DNA of 64,000 nt from Spirosoma validum (GCF_014699035.1 NZ_JACXAA010000009.1:62001-126000), one strand, 5' to 3'. Positions 52,424 to 62,087 are shown, numbered from the stretch's first letter. The notes: generated by a model from the sequence alone, not told the origin. Translations and numbers: made by a program.

Positions 52424-53467
52424 CTAGGCTGCCTGTATGCTTTCGTTGATGAGGATTTCGTTCCAATTCACAATATCCGACTGAACATCCGTATGGATTT
52501 TCTGCATGGTTTGGTTGAAAACATTCTGTAAGACAGGCATTTGTCGATGCAGATAATCCGCAAAAACCGTATCCGAAAAGGTATGCACATTTCCGATAAT
52601 CAGATTCTCATTAAATCCATACGCTACCGGAATGATGCGGCCCCGTTCGTCTACCACAATTGTATCCAGTATATCTGAAAGTCGGGGATTTTCGGGCGGG
52701 CCTGCCGCAAACGCATTCACCACCTCTGGAAAGGTCCGTATGTATTCCCGATGAAGCAAATCCAGCTGTACCAGCATACGGTTAGCATATTTTGACTTGA
52801 TGTAATGACTCAGAATAAAAATCTGATGCGCTAGCGTATCATCAATCACGTGGTTTTGTAACTGTTCGCCTGCCCGTCCGGCCATCTCCAGCGGATGCAG
52901 TTGCAATAACTGAGCTCCTTGTTCGTACGCAAAATCGGCCAGCCAGATCAGCGATGCCCAGCTTTCGGGCGTCACCGTATGGATAAATCCAAAGGGTTTG
53001 TTATGCTGTTTCAGCACCTGAACACCTTCGAACATCTTATCAAATGCTCCCGGCTGGCCCCGTATGAAATCGTGCAGATACGGAGGACCGTCGATGCTCA
53101 CGGCTACCAGATCCGTATGCTCCAAAATCCGGTGGGCACGGTCGGTTTTCAGCAACATGCCATTGGTTGCAATGCCCGTATTGAAGCCTTCCGATTGGGC
53201 CAGGGTCAGTACTTCTTCCAGATGAGCATACATAAACGGTTCCCCGCCTGATACGGAAATGGTATTGAATCCTTCGCGACGGGCATACACTAGAAAACGG
53301 CTCAGAGCGGCCGGATCGAGCATTTCTTTCAGGTGCGGAGACGAGGAAGAATAACAGTGCAGACAGGTCAGATTGCATTTCCGGGTCGGATGAATTTGAA
53401 TGGTTCTGAATCGGCCCGGATGATTCGGGGCCGATTCAGAACAACGGATGCGTTCCGTCGTTTCCAT
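52424..53467 (-). CDS. Radical SAM protein paired with a small upstream protein
   Basis: 347 residues. The radical SAM site is C31-x3-C35-x2-C38 (CNLTCLHCYS), followed by SVSGGEPFMY and ATNGMLL, VSIDGPPYLHDFIRG. The C-terminal third aligns in layout with the start of a SPASM/twitch domain (VDERGRIIPVAYGFNENLIIGNV) but has no Cys there, so only one [4Fe-4S] cluster is expected. It follows the 103-residue gene by three bases. Radical SAM genes tightly linked to a small protein often modify it as a peptide precursor; that is inference here. Confidence 0.85.
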   Translation of the reverse strand: METTERIRCSESAPNHPGRFRTIQIHPTRKCNLTCLHCYSSSSPHLKEMLDPAALSRFLVYARREGFNTISVSGGEPFMYAHLEEVLTLAQSEGFNTGIATNGMLLKTDRAHRILEHTDLVAVSIDGPPYLHDFIRGQPGAFDKMFEGVQVLKQHNKPFGFIHTVTPESWASLIWLADFAYEQGAQLLQLHPLEMAGRAGEQLQNHVIDDTLAHQIFILSHYIKSKYANRMLVQLDLLHREYIRTFPEVVNAFAAGPPENPRLSDILDTIVVDERGRIIPVAYGFNENLIIGNVHTFSDTVFADYLHRQMPVLQNVFNQTMQKIHTDVQSDIVNWNEILINESIQAA

Positions 53468-53470
53468 TGC

Positions 53471-53782
53471 TTACAGGCCTAACGTCGCCTTAAATTGGAA
53501 TACATCAGGACCAATGATGCCTATTGGAAAAACCTCGAAGGTTTTAAGGGTAGGCACTTTCAACAGGTCTTTGATACGAGTAAATGCCTCCGGATTAATG
53601 GTGCCGCGAATCAGGATGGAATCAAACGCAAGTTTGCCCATGGGAAAGGCTCCATTTACGTCGTATCCCATTTTACGGAATTCCATGATTGAACTGGAAG
53701 CCGAACGTAAAAACTCTTTGTCGAATTGGGCGTGTGAAAGCCGTTTGAGGAGAGCGGTCTCAAAACTTTTTACATCTTCCAT
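53471..53782 (-). CDS. 103-residue protein, possible radical SAM substrate or partner
   Basis: Starts MEDVKSFETALLKRL; no Cys; helical N-half (KSFETALLKRLSHAQFDKEFLRSASSS) and a beta-rich C-half (AFDSILIRGTINPEAF, TFEVFPIGIIGPDVFQFKATLGL). No signal peptide, no obvious core or leader cut. No family recognised. The three-base gap to the radical SAM gene implies co-translation. It could be a modified precursor, or a partner of the enzyme. Confidence 0.65.
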   Translation of the reverse strand: MEDVKSFETALLKRLSHAQFDKEFLRSASSSIMEFRKMGYDVNGAFPMGKLAFDSILIRGTINPEAFTRIKDLLKVPTLKTFEVFPIGIIGPDVFQFKATLGL

Positions 53783-54027
53783 GTAAAGAATGATTAAGAG
53801 GTAATCCCTGAGAGCGACGGCAGGGGGTCCGTAGGAAACAACCAGGCGATGATTGTTTCTGTAGGATTAGTCGAAGAAAAATTTTAGCAGGAAACAGAAT
53901 ATAGAGACAAGAGTCAAGAAACAGGAGAAAGAGTGTTATTGGTTAGTTATGGGTTGTGGGAAACGAGAATTAAGTGGTCAAGTATAAGTAATCGTATAGT
54001 TGATTTTTATTTGACTAATGATGTTAA

Positions 54028-54480
54028 TCACCTATTTTTCAGCGTATTGGTACTGTCATAATCTTCGATTTTGAGCCATAAATGTTTGATGTGATACCAG
54101 AGCGTTTCAATTAGATTGAGTTCAGAAGCGTAGGGAGGCAAAAATTGAAACTATAAATTTTTCGCTTTCCACGCCTTCATTTTTGCTTTGATATCGGCTG
54201 ATTTGTGGAATGAAGCGTTATCGATACCACTATTGTTTGCCTGGATGGCGGATAAGTTCCATACAGCTCTGCTATCGTATTACTGTCTTTGCCTGCATGA
54301 CTCTATAAAAGGGCTTGACTTCGTTGGCGAATCCAATGACAGGCTGAGTTGCGAACCCTATCTTCTAAGGCTGACTGTTCTGTATCGCTTAGGCTTAAAC
54401 AGGACTTTCGCTCTCGTACCACAAAGGTTATACTGACCGTTGTTATGCTCTAAAAGTTTTACTCTACCACTTAACATATG
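54028..54480 (-). mobile_element. Internally deleted IS630-family transposase relic
   Basis: On the minus strand, SDTEQSALEDRVRNSACHWI (near 54390-54330) is an N-terminal helix-turn-helix-like part with a stop, then GIDNASFHKSADIKAKMKAW, a stop, and FQFLPPYASELNLIETLWY, continuing HIKHLWLKIEDYDSTNTLKN, ending at TGA 54028. DNASFHKS and LPPYxxELNLIE are the DDE-domain signatures of IS630/IS1595-like elements. The segment between is far too short, so the middle is deleted. No flanking inverted repeats checked. Confidence 0.75.
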
Positions 54481-54531
54481 TTTTGATTGTGTTTTGGTTA
54501 TATAACAAGCGATAGTTGAGACTCAGTTAAC

Positions 54532-54568
54532 AAAAAAGCCGGAAACAGTTACGTTTCCGGCTTTTTTT
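54532..54568 (-). terminator. metG terminator (bidirectional form)
   Basis: AAAAAAGCCGGAAAC and its complement pair around a 6-base loop, with T-runs on both sides. On the minus strand it follows the metG stop by about 30 bases. Confidence 0.85.
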
Positions 54569-54597
54569 AGGTAGGACCGAAACAGGGTTTGCCCTGC

Positions 54598-56664
54598 CTA
54601 ACTGACCGTTCCGCCGTTCCAGACGGATTCGCCCGGCGTGATGAGCGATAATTTCCCGTCGCGGTCTTCGGCCATCAAGATCATTCCCTGTGATTCTAGC
54701 CCCATCATCTTGCGGGGAGCCAGATTTGCCAGAAACGTAACTTGCTTACCGATGACCTCTTCCGGCGTAAAATGCTTGGCAATACCGCTCAGAATTTGCC
54801 GTCCGCCCAGACCATCGTCAACTTTTAATTTCAGCAGTTTATCGCTTTTCGGTACGCGCTCGGCTTCGGTGATCGTGCCAATGCGTATATCCATTTTGGC
54901 AAAATCATCGTACGTAATTTCACTACGTAATTCCGGCACAGTCTTGGTTTCTAATTCATTCATGCGTTTGGCATTCAGTAATTTCTGAATCTGTTTATTG
55001 ATTTCGTCGTCTTCAATTTTGGCAAACATCAAGTCGGATGGGCCGGCGGGCGCCTGTCCCAAGGCGTGGCCTTCAATTAGTAAGTCAGCCCGGCCCGCAT
55101 TCGTCCAGTTGAAATGCTCGGTGATGGCCAGTTGAGTCCGCAACTTCTCCGCCGTGAACGGCAAAAATGGCTCACAAACGATACTCAGGTTTGCCGTGAT
55201 TTGCAGGGCGATGTTCAGAATCGTATGGGCTCGCTGCGGGTCGGTTTTAATGGCTTTCCACGGCTCGGTTTCGGCCAGGTATTTATTGCCAAGTCGCGCC
55301 AGATCCATCAGGTGACCCAGTGCTTCCCGGAATTTATAGTTTCCGATAGATTGTCCGATTCGGTCGGGGAATTGCGCCAACTCGTCCAGTATCTGATGAT
55401 CATATTCAGTAAGTTCGCGACGTAAGGGCACGTGTCCATCGGCCATCTTGTGCGTCAGCACAACCGCCCGGTTCACGAAATTGCCCAGAATACCAACCAA
55501 TTCAGAGTTGTTACGTGCCTGGAAATCCTTCCATGTAAACTCACTGTCTTTGGTCTCGGGCGCGTTGGCCGCCAGAACGTAACGGAGTACATCCTGCTTA
55601 CCCGGCAACTCGTCCAGATACTCATGCAGCCAGACGGCCCAGTTGCGCGACGTACTGATTTTGTCACCTTCGAGGTTCATGAATTCGTTGGCCGGTACGT
55701 TGTCCGCCAGAATATAGCTACCCTCGGCCATCAGCATCGCCGGGAAGATGATGCAGTGGAAAACGATATTGTCCTTGCCAATGAAGTGTACCAGCTTGGT
55801 ATGCTCATCGCGCCAGTACAACTCCCAGTCGCGGCCCTGTTCAGCGGCCCATTCTTTGGTCATGGAGATATAGCCAATCGGCGCATCGAACCAAACATAA
55901 AGAACTTTACCGTCGGCATTGGGTAACGGTACTTTGATGCCCCAGTCCAGGTCGCGTGTCATCGCGCGGGGACGTAGTCCTTCCTTCAACCACGACTGAC
56001 ACTGTCCAAATACGTTCGTTTTCCATTCGGTATGGCTGTTAACGTACTTCTCGATATCGGGCTGCATCCGATCCAGTGGCAAAAACCAGTTTTTGGTCGA
56101 GCGCATAACGGGCTTCGAGCCAGACAAAGTAGAGTGCGGCTCAATCAGTTCAGTTGGGCTGAGCGCCGTGCCACAGCGTTCGCACTGATCGCCATATGCG
56201 TTCGGGTTACCACAGACCGGGCACGTACCGACAATATAGCGGTCTGCCAGAAATTGTCCGGCAACTTCGTCGTAGTATTGCTCGGTGACTTCCTCATCGA
56301 AATCGCCTTTATCGTAAAGCTTTGTAAAAAACTCCTGCGAAGTTTCGTGGTGAATCGGATTCGAGGTGCGCGAGTAAATATCAAAGGAGATGCCAAAATC
56401 CTGAAACGCCTGCTTGATCTGGACGTAATATTTGTCGACGACCTCTTTGGGTGTGATTCCTTCTTTTTTGGCTTTAATGGTGATTGGTACGCCGTGTTCA
56501 TCGGTACCGCTGATAAAGGCGACGTCTTTGCCCGTTGAGCGCAGGTAGCGTACGTAAATGTCGGCGGGTAGGTAACAACCAGCAATATGGCCGATGTGTA
56601 TCGGTCCGTTGGCGTAGATGAGAGCCGCCGTAACGGTATAGCGTTGGGGATTTTCGAGAGACAT
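54598..56664 (-). CDS. metG: Methionyl-tRNA synthetase
   Basis: 688 residues from the ATG at 56664 (MSLENPQRYTVT). Class I HIGH motif as HIGH in GPIHIGHIAG; zinc-binding CPVCGNPNAYGDQCERCG; KMSKS-equivalent DKISTSR; C-terminal tRNA-binding (EMAP/Trbp111) domain with DIRIGTITEAERVPKSDKLL. Charges tRNA-Met. A frame extended to 56694 is non-conserved. The KISTS form replaces KMSKS, as in some known MetRS. Confidence 0.97.
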   Translation of the reverse strand: MSLENPQRYTVTAALIYANGPIHIGHIAGCYLPADIYVRYLRSTGKDVAFISGTDEHGVPITIKAKKEGITPKEVVDKYYVQIKQAFQDFGISFDIYSRTSNPIHHETSQEFFTKLYDKGDFDEEVTEQYYDEVAGQFLADRYIVGTCPVCGNPNAYGDQCERCGTALSPTELIEPHSTLSGSKPVMRSTKNWFLPLDRMQPDIEKYVNSHTEWKTNVFGQCQSWLKEGLRPRAMTRDLDWGIKVPLPNADGKVLYVWFDAPIGYISMTKEWAAEQGRDWELYWRDEHTKLVHFIGKDNIVFHCIIFPAMLMAEGSYILADNVPANEFMNLEGDKISTSRNWAVWLHEYLDELPGKQDVLRYVLAANAPETKDSEFTWKDFQARNNSELVGILGNFVNRAVVLTHKMADGHVPLRRELTEYDHQILDELAQFPDRIGQSIGNYKFREALGHLMDLARLGNKYLAETEPWKAIKTDPQRAHTILNIALQITANLSIVCEPFLPFTAEKLRTQLAITEHFNWTNAGRADLLIEGHALGQAPAGPSDLMFAKIEDDEINKQIQKLLNAKRMNELETKTVPELRSEITYDDFAKMDIRIGTITEAERVPKSDKLLKLKVDDGLGGRQILSGIAKHFTPEEVIGKQVTFLANLAPRKMMGLESQGMILMAEDRDGKLSLITPGESVWNGGTVS

Positions 56665-56806
56665 AATCCGGTAATTGGTGCGCAAAATTAGCAATTCAGG
56701 CCCGAACGTTGTTATGTTTACAAAAAGACTACAGCCGGTCTGCTATGGAGAACAACACGTCGAATACGAATAATTTCCTCAACTGGGTCGAAATCAAAAA
56801 CTTCAA

Positions 56807-57832
56807 TTGACATCATCACTACGTAATCCGGTTTTCATTACTGGCGCAACCGGTTTTATTGGCTCACACATCGCCCGGCGGTATCTGGCGGATGGTCATC
56901 CGGTTTCAGTTTTGTACCGACCTCAAAGTGGTTACGGGATGCTGGACGATATAGCAGAACAGATCATTTGGCATGAAGGCGATGTCCTGGATATTCCTTC
57001 TCTAGAAGTAGCGATACAGCCAGTTGCTGACGTTATTCACGCAGCGGCTATTGTTTCGTTTGTGCCGAAAGACCGCGACAGGATGGAGCGTATCAATGTA
57101 GAGGGTACGGCTAACGTAGTGAATGTTTGCCTGAAAGCTGGTGTTCGAAAACTCGGTTACGTTAGCTCTGTAGCGGCTATTGGTCGTCCGACAGCAAAGG
57201 GTGAAAATACCAATGAGCCAATACGTATCAACGAAACCCTGAAGTGGGAAGAGTCGCCCAATAACTCAGCGTATGCCAAAAGTAAGTATCGGGCGGAACT
57301 GGAAGTCTGGCGGGGCGTGGCCGAAGGTTTAAATGCCGTTATGGTCAACCCGTCAATTGTTCTGGGAACGGGCGACTGGAGCCGGAGTAGCTTACAACTG
57401 ATTAAGTACGTACACGACGAGCGACCGTTTTATCCCGCCGGTTTAGTCAATTACGTCGATGTTCTCGACGTTACGGATGCGCTTGTCCGGCTGATGCAGT
57501 CCGACGTAACGGCTGAACGCTTCATCCTGAGCGGGGGCACCATTCCGTACCAATCCTTGTTAGAACAGATAGCAGCGGTATTGGATAAGCGTCCGCCAAC
57601 CATGCGTATACCACCTGTACTAACAAAGTTGCTTTGGCCATTAGAAGCTGTGCGAGCGTGGTTGATGGGCAAAGCACCGTTGATTACCCGCGAAACGGCC
57701 CGGTCGTCAAGTTCGTTATATGCCTACGATGGGCGGAAAATTGAGCAGCTACTTGATTTCCAATACCGACCGCTGAGCGAAACCCTCCGGGGTGTGGCAG
57801 ACGCCTTTAGAGACCGTTTAGCCAAATTGTAA
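56807..57832 (+). CDS. NAD(P)-dependent epimerase/dehydratase (extended SDR)
   Basis: 341 residues, extended short-chain dehydrogenase: N-terminal VFITGATGFIGSHIARRYL, catalytic YAKSKY (Tyr-x3-Lys) about residue 160, and SSVAAIG. Resembles the dihydroflavonol-4-reductase-like group (VEGTANVVNVC, NPSIVLGTGDW). Start is TTG at 56807; no ATG precedes the Rossmann motif. Substrate unknown. Divergent from metG. Confidence 0.88.
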   Translation: MTSSLRNPVFITGATGFIGSHIARRYLADGHPVSVLYRPQSGYGMLDDIAEQIIWHEGDVLDIPSLEVAIQPVADVIHAAAIVSFVPKDRDRMERINVEGTANVVNVCLKAGVRKLGYVSSVAAIGRPTAKGENTNEPIRINETLKWEESPNNSAYAKSKYRAELEVWRGVAEGLNAVMVNPSIVLGTGDWSRSSLQLIKYVHDERPFYPAGLVNYVDVLDVTDALVRLMQSDVTAERFILSGGTIPYQSLLEQIAAVLDKRPPTMRIPPVLTKLLWPLEAVRAWLMGKAPLITRETARSSSSLYAYDGRKIEQLLDFQYRPLSETLRGVADAFRDRLAKL

Positions 57833-57945
57833 ATTTTTAAGAATGGGGTTGGAGTTTAGCTTTTTTGGATTTATATTGAAGTGCCAAAGGATAAATCGCG
57901 CCATTGGCGCGGCCCCTATCCGCCAAACATTTTTCAGGCAATAGT

Positions 57946-59355
57946 ATGGAGCAAGAGTTCGAAGAACGAGAAGGCGATATTAAAGAATCAATCCGGCGTT
58001 TCGAGCAGATGCTGGACCAGCAGCAAAGCCAGTTTTTCGACCTGGATGTCTACGAGCAAATGGTTGAGCACTACCTCAACCAGGGTGATTTAGACAAGGC
58101 GTTTAAAGCCGCCGAATCCGGTTTGGAAAACTTTCCCTACGCGCTGGAGTTAATGCTCGATAAAGCCCAGATTCTGGCTAATTTTCAACGGTTCGACGAA
58201 TCGCTGGAGTTACTGGAACGGGCTTCATTGTTTAATCCTGGTGACCTCGACGTACCGTTTATGCAGGGCTCCGTCCTGAACATGGCCGGGCGCTATGAAG
58301 AGTCGATCCAGGTACTGGAAGAACTCCTTGACCGCGCTGAAGATAAGGATGATATTCTGTTTCAACTGGGGCAGAGTTATCAGAGCTGGGGCAAATATGC
58401 CGAGGCCATTACGCAGTATAAGAAGTCGATAGCGCTGAATATTAACAACGAAAACGCCCTGTATGAATTAGCATTTTGCTTAGACGTAACGGGCGAGTTG
58501 GAAAATAGCCTGACGTATTACCAGCAACTGATTGACGCTGACCCGTATTCGTATAATGCCTGGTATAACATCGGTATTGCCTACAGTAAATTAGCGCGGT
58601 ACGAAGAAGCCGCTGAAGCCTACGATTATGCGGTCATTATCAAGGAAGATTTTGCTTCCGCGCATTTCAATCTGGGCAATACGTACATGAACCTGGGGCT
58701 GTTTGAGAAGGCTGAAGCCTGCTATCGGCAAACACTAAAATACGAAGAGGCTACGGCCGATACGTACTGTCATCTCGGTGCCAGTTTAGAAAAGCAGGAT
58801 CGCCTACCCGAAGCAATTAAAGAATACCGCGAGGCTATCAAGTTAGACTCCATGTGGGACGAAGCCTGGTATGGTATCGGCGTTTGCCTGAGCGAATCCG
58901 GCAAGTGGTATGAAGCGCTGCCGTTTTTGCAAAAAGCGGTTAAGCTGAACGATCAGAATGGTGAATATTACCTGGCTATAGCCGAAACCGAATATAAAAT
59001 CGGGAACGTATTGTCGAGTATTGAAGCGTTCGAGAAAGCGGCTGAGGTCGATGCTGAAAACCCGGATGTTTATTTAACCTGGTCGCTGGTGCCGTTTGAT
59101 CAGGGAGATTTTTTGCGGGCCAATGACATCATCCAGGCAGGAGTAAATGATATGCCGCAGGAGGCTGATTTATACTATCGATCTGCTGTTTATCTGATTC
59201 ATGCCGGCCATTACCGTGAAGCCCTGATTCAACTGGAAGCAGCTCTTACCCTTGATTATGATGCCCATGTTCAACTGTTTGAGTTCTTCCCGGAACTGGA
59301 AAAACAGAAGGCCCTGTACAAGATTATTCAGCAATACAAAAAAGAGAAAGAATAA
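57946..59355 (+). CDS. Tetratricopeptide repeat protein
   Basis: 469 residues from the ATG at 57946 (MEQEFEEREG). About ten TPR units, clearest at YNAWYNIGIAYSKLARYEEAAEAY, SAHFNLGNTYMNLGLFEKAEACY and DTYCHLGASLEKQDRLPEAIKEY. No signal peptide or membrane segment, so a cytosolic scaffold. Lies 114 bases after the epimerase gene on the same strand and is followed by a long palindromic terminator. Confidence 0.9.
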   Translation: MEQEFEEREGDIKESIRRFEQMLDQQQSQFFDLDVYEQMVEHYLNQGDLDKAFKAAESGLENFPYALELMLDKAQILANFQRFDESLELLERASLFNPGDLDVPFMQGSVLNMAGRYEESIQVLEELLDRAEDKDDILFQLGQSYQSWGKYAEAITQYKKSIALNINNENALYELAFCLDVTGELENSLTYYQQLIDADPYSYNAWYNIGIAYSKLARYEEAAEAYDYAVIIKEDFASAHFNLGNTYMNLGLFEKAEACYRQTLKYEEATADTYCHLGASLEKQDRLPEAIKEYREAIKLDSMWDEAWYGIGVCLSESGKWYEALPFLQKAVKLNDQNGEYYLAIAETEYKIGNVLSSIEAFEKAAEVDAENPDVYLTWSLVPFDQGDFLRANDIIQAGVNDMPQEADLYYRSAVYLIHAGHYREALIQLEAALTLDYDAHVQLFEFFPELEKQKALYKIIQQYKKEKE

Positions 59356-59369
59356 GCAGATACGTTTAT

Positions 59370-59419
59370 CGCTATACAAAAAAAGCTCGCTATACGTAGC
59401 GAGCTTTTTTTGTATAGCG
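59370..59419. terminator. Perfect 23-bp-arm hairpin terminator
   Basis: CGCTATAC, seven A and GCTCGCTA (59370-59392) pair perfectly with 59397-59419 around a 4-base loop; T7 is inside the stem, so it terminates both the TPR gene and the convergent gene that ends 5 bases away. Confidence 0.85.
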
Positions 59420-59423
59420 ATTA

Positions 59424-60017
59424 TTATTCATTGAGCCGGGCAACAGCCTTAACAATTTCACTTTGGTTCAGATAAGTGTCGGATGTTTGTTTGCCTGATC
59501 GCTCCCGGTAAGCATAAAACCATCTGTTGAATTTCTGTAGCGATGTAAATTTACGAACCGTTCCATCTTCATCCAGGACGAACATGCGACGGCCGGTTTT
59601 GCCGCGATCTTCATCAACGGCAAATTTACGGTCCAGCACCATTGGTGAGCCATCGGTCAACTGACGTAACAGCCGGTTGCCCAGCCGGACAAAGACTGTG
59701 GAGTCGCTGCGGTACGTGACTAAGGTGTCGGAGCCCGCCAGAACAAGGCGTTTAATCATTGACAGAGCAATTCGCTGTTTGGCGGCCTGGCTGGAAGCAC
59801 GATACACAAAAATCTTTCTTCCGTTGTACTGAAAACGTCCTTTCAGCAAGCGCCCGTCAGTTAATAAAGCCGTGCCATCACGGTATTTGTAATCAATACT
59901 GGGAGCCGTATCTATGGGTAAAAAAATGATACTTTGGGTCGTGCGGGTAATGCCTTGAGACCAGGCAAGCGTAGTAATATACAGCAGAGCGAAACTGATA
60001 ACGATGACACGTTTCAT
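59424..60017 (-). CDS. Exported protein of unknown function
   Basis: 197 residues with a signal peptide (1-20, ending AWSQ). Mature sequence is beta-rich and basic: DGTALLTDGRLLKGRFQYNGRKIFVY and MVLDRKFAVDEDRGKTGRRMFVLDEDGTVRKF in short repeats. No family recognised. Periplasmic or outer-membrane-associated by the signal. Convergent with the TPR gene. Confidence 0.75.
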   Translation of the reverse strand: MKRVIVISFALLYITTLAWSQGITRTTQSIIFLPIDTAPSIDYKYRDGTALLTDGRLLKGRFQYNGRKIFVYRASSQAAKQRIALSMIKRLVLAGSDTLVTYRSDSTVFVRLGNRLLRQLTDGSPMVLDRKFAVDEDRGKTGRRMFVLDEDGTVRKFTSLQKFNRWFYAYRERSGKQTSDTYLNQSEIVKAVARLNE

Positions 60018-60162
60018 AGCAGTAAAGTTTTCATAACTGTTAATTGTTACGTTAAGTTAAATTGATTTATTGATATAGTAAAACAGTATTATTCTTTTAT
60101 TTAATACTATTAATGATAGCGTTCAGGATGTAATGTTGTTTTGTCGAAAGACTGTCGATTCG

Positions 60163-61008
60163 TTACTCTTCTGGCCCCGAATCTAGTCCTGCTTTGGATT
60201 TTCGACCATTCTCCAGATAGACGTATAAATGCAGAGCGTGATTGAAACGAAACAAACGTACCAGATCCGCTTCAGTCCGTTGTACGGTAAACTGATTCAT
60301 ATAGCCGAGCTCGATTCGCATATGCTTCTGGATTTTACGGCCCAGCGCTACGTAAGTTCGATTCTGATCAAAACGTACGCCCGATTTTGACAAAACCAGC
60401 ATGGGTTCAATGCTGAGGTGAGAATACCAGCGGTTGTCTTCTTTATTCCGTTTGAAAACGGGATTGATCCAGCGCGCCATTCCCCGCAGTCGGACGTTGA
60501 AACGATCGGCCAATACTTGTTGCGATTCGCCATCGGATAAGAATACATAGGCATTGGCGAGTGTATCGGTGAGTGATGCCCAGCGAAGTTCCGTGCGGAA
60601 ACGCTGAATAAGTTCTCCATCGCCAATGGGTTTGGTGATCTGAAGCTGCGGAATAACGCGGATTTCCTGAAAGAACGTAGTGGGTTGATACTCATTCACA
60701 CGGCCCCAGTTCCACCAGAAGCCAACGGGTGAGAGCGATAGCCGGACGGGTTCTGAAAGCTGATAACTGATCCAGGGGCGAAATACCTGAAGGAGTGGGT
60801 GGCGAAACGCATTCAGATCGCGCCCATTGTTGTCGTCGGCCTGCCTGCGGTATTGATGGTCAAGTTGAAAACTCCATTTGCCACCCGTCTTATAAACCAG
60901 ATTTATCTCCGACCAAAAAACGGTTCGATTTAGTACCTGGTCCCGATACGTCTGAGCATGAACCGATACGGTAACCAACAGAAAGAAGACAAGCAAAGAA
61001 CGATTCAC
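60163..61008 (-). CDS. DUF2490-family outer-membrane-like protein
   Basis: 281 residues from GTG at 61008. Signal peptide to HAQ (about residue 19), then the DUF2490 features VFWSEINLVYKTGGKWSFQLDHQYR and RPWISYQLSEPVRLSLSPVGFW, with alternating strands throughout, as expected of a beta-barrel. C-terminal HLYVYLENGRKS is not a typical barrel end. Function unknown. Confidence 0.82.
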   Translation of the reverse strand: MNRSLLVFFLLVTVSVHAQTYRDQVLNRTVFWSEINLVYKTGGKWSFQLDHQYRRQADDNNGRDLNAFRHPLLQVFRPWISYQLSEPVRLSLSPVGFWWNWGRVNEYQPTTFFQEIRVIPQLQITKPIGDGELIQRFRTELRWASLTDTLANAYVFLSDGESQQVLADRFNVRLRGMARWINPVFKRNKEDNRWYSHLSIEPMLVLSKSGVRFDQNRTYVALGRKIQKHMRIELGYMNQFTVQRTEADLVRLFRFNHALHLYVYLENGRKSKAGLDSGPEE

Positions 61009-61115
61009 GATACGTACTGGGAAGTTACACCAAACGCTAACCGATGCGAATCTGGGAATGTTTAATCCCTTTTTAATCTAGAAGTCATTTGTGACAGCTA
61101 CAAATCTCCATTACG

Positions 61116-61982
61116 TTACTGCGCTTTTTGGTCAGCCAGTTTCTGTTTGAGGTCAAAGGTTTGGCCAGCAAAGACAATCAGAATGTTATTTTCATCAAAC
61201 GCGCGCTTGACGGCAATGATCGCTTCACTCAAAGCGGTCTGGGGATTTGTCACCGTTGGATTGATCCAGAACCAGATGACAAACTGAATATTAGCGTCTG
61301 CGAAGTTTCGATAATGTAAATCGACGGGGAGGTTCTGTACCACAAACGGTAACTGGGAAACAGCTGTTGTAGCCACACGTTGGGCCGTTGCCAGATCGTC
61401 TATGTACGACACACCGGCAGCTACTTCGATCCGTCGATGGCCAATGCGGGAAAAATTTTTGATTGGTTTCTGAAAGACGTCCTTGCTCGGAATCTCGACG
61501 GTTTGCCCCTGCCCGTTATCAATGACAATTGAACGTAGCTTAATATCCAGTACTTTACCCGTGTAGCCGTTGGTCTCCACGATGTCACCAACCTGAATAG
61601 GCTGAGCCAGCGCAAGCATAGTGCCCGAAATAAAATTGGCCGTCAAGTCCTGAAAGGCGAAGCCAATGGCCAGCGCAATGACACCCGCGCCCGCCAGCAG
61701 TGAAGTCACAGTCTTGTCCAGACCTAACACCCCCAATGCGACAAACAAGCCAACGGCCACAACAAAAACGCGAACCACGGCCCCCGTCAGGTTAACGAGC
61801 GATACGTTAGTGCTGACCCGAGCCAGTCCACGAATTACCCAGCGGCTGAGCCAGCGCGATAAAAAAGTGAAAATAACCAGCAGTAGAATCGCGACGGCCA
61901 GCTTTGGTAAATAGCGGATGGCGGTGCGAGTCCAGGTTGTTAACTCGGCGTAGATCAGTCCGGCAGCCTGCGAAAAATCCAT
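61116..61982 (-). CDS. Small-conductance mechanosensitive channel (MscS family)
   Basis: 288 residues. Three membrane helices (about 20-42, 65-85, 92-112), pore helix region AGAGVIALAIGFAFQDLTANFISG, and the cytosolic beta domain QPIQVGDIVETNGYTGKVLDIKLRSIVIDNGQ. Opens on membrane tension to release solutes on osmotic downshock. The TM3 glycine-alanine pattern AGVIALAIGFAFQD is canonical. Confidence 0.94.
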   Translation of the reverse strand: MDFSQAAGLIYAELTTWTRTAIRYLPKLAVAILLLVIFTFLSRWLSRWVIRGLARVSTNVSLVNLTGAVVRVFVVAVGLFVALGVLGLDKTVTSLLAGAGVIALAIGFAFQDLTANFISGTMLALAQPIQVGDIVETNGYTGKVLDIKLRSIVIDNGQGQTVEIPSKDVFQKPIKNFSRIGHRRIEVAAGVSYIDDLATAQRVATTAVSQLPFVVQNLPVDLHYRNFADANIQFVIWFWINPTVTNPQTALSEAIIAVKRAFDENNILIVFAGQTFDLKQKLADQKAQ

Positions 61983-62031
61983 TGTAGAGAGAAGAAGTAC
62001 TGCTACGAGAACGACTCAGATTTGAATAGTG

Positions 62032-62063
62032 TTTCATCAGTAACGGCATTCGCCGTACCTTTG
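62032..62063 (+). promoter_or_regulatory. Promoter of the cysteine desulfurase gene
   Basis: TTTC at 62032, 20 bases, then TACCTTTG at 62056-62063 (TAnnTTTG), 24 bases before the ATG at 62088. Confidence 0.55.
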
Positions 62064-62087
62064 CAGGATAGACAAATCTGAATTGCG

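Noticed and set aside
55432..56538. Two long open frames on the plus strand inside metG
   Set aside because: Mirror of a conserved tRNA synthetase; no protein features.
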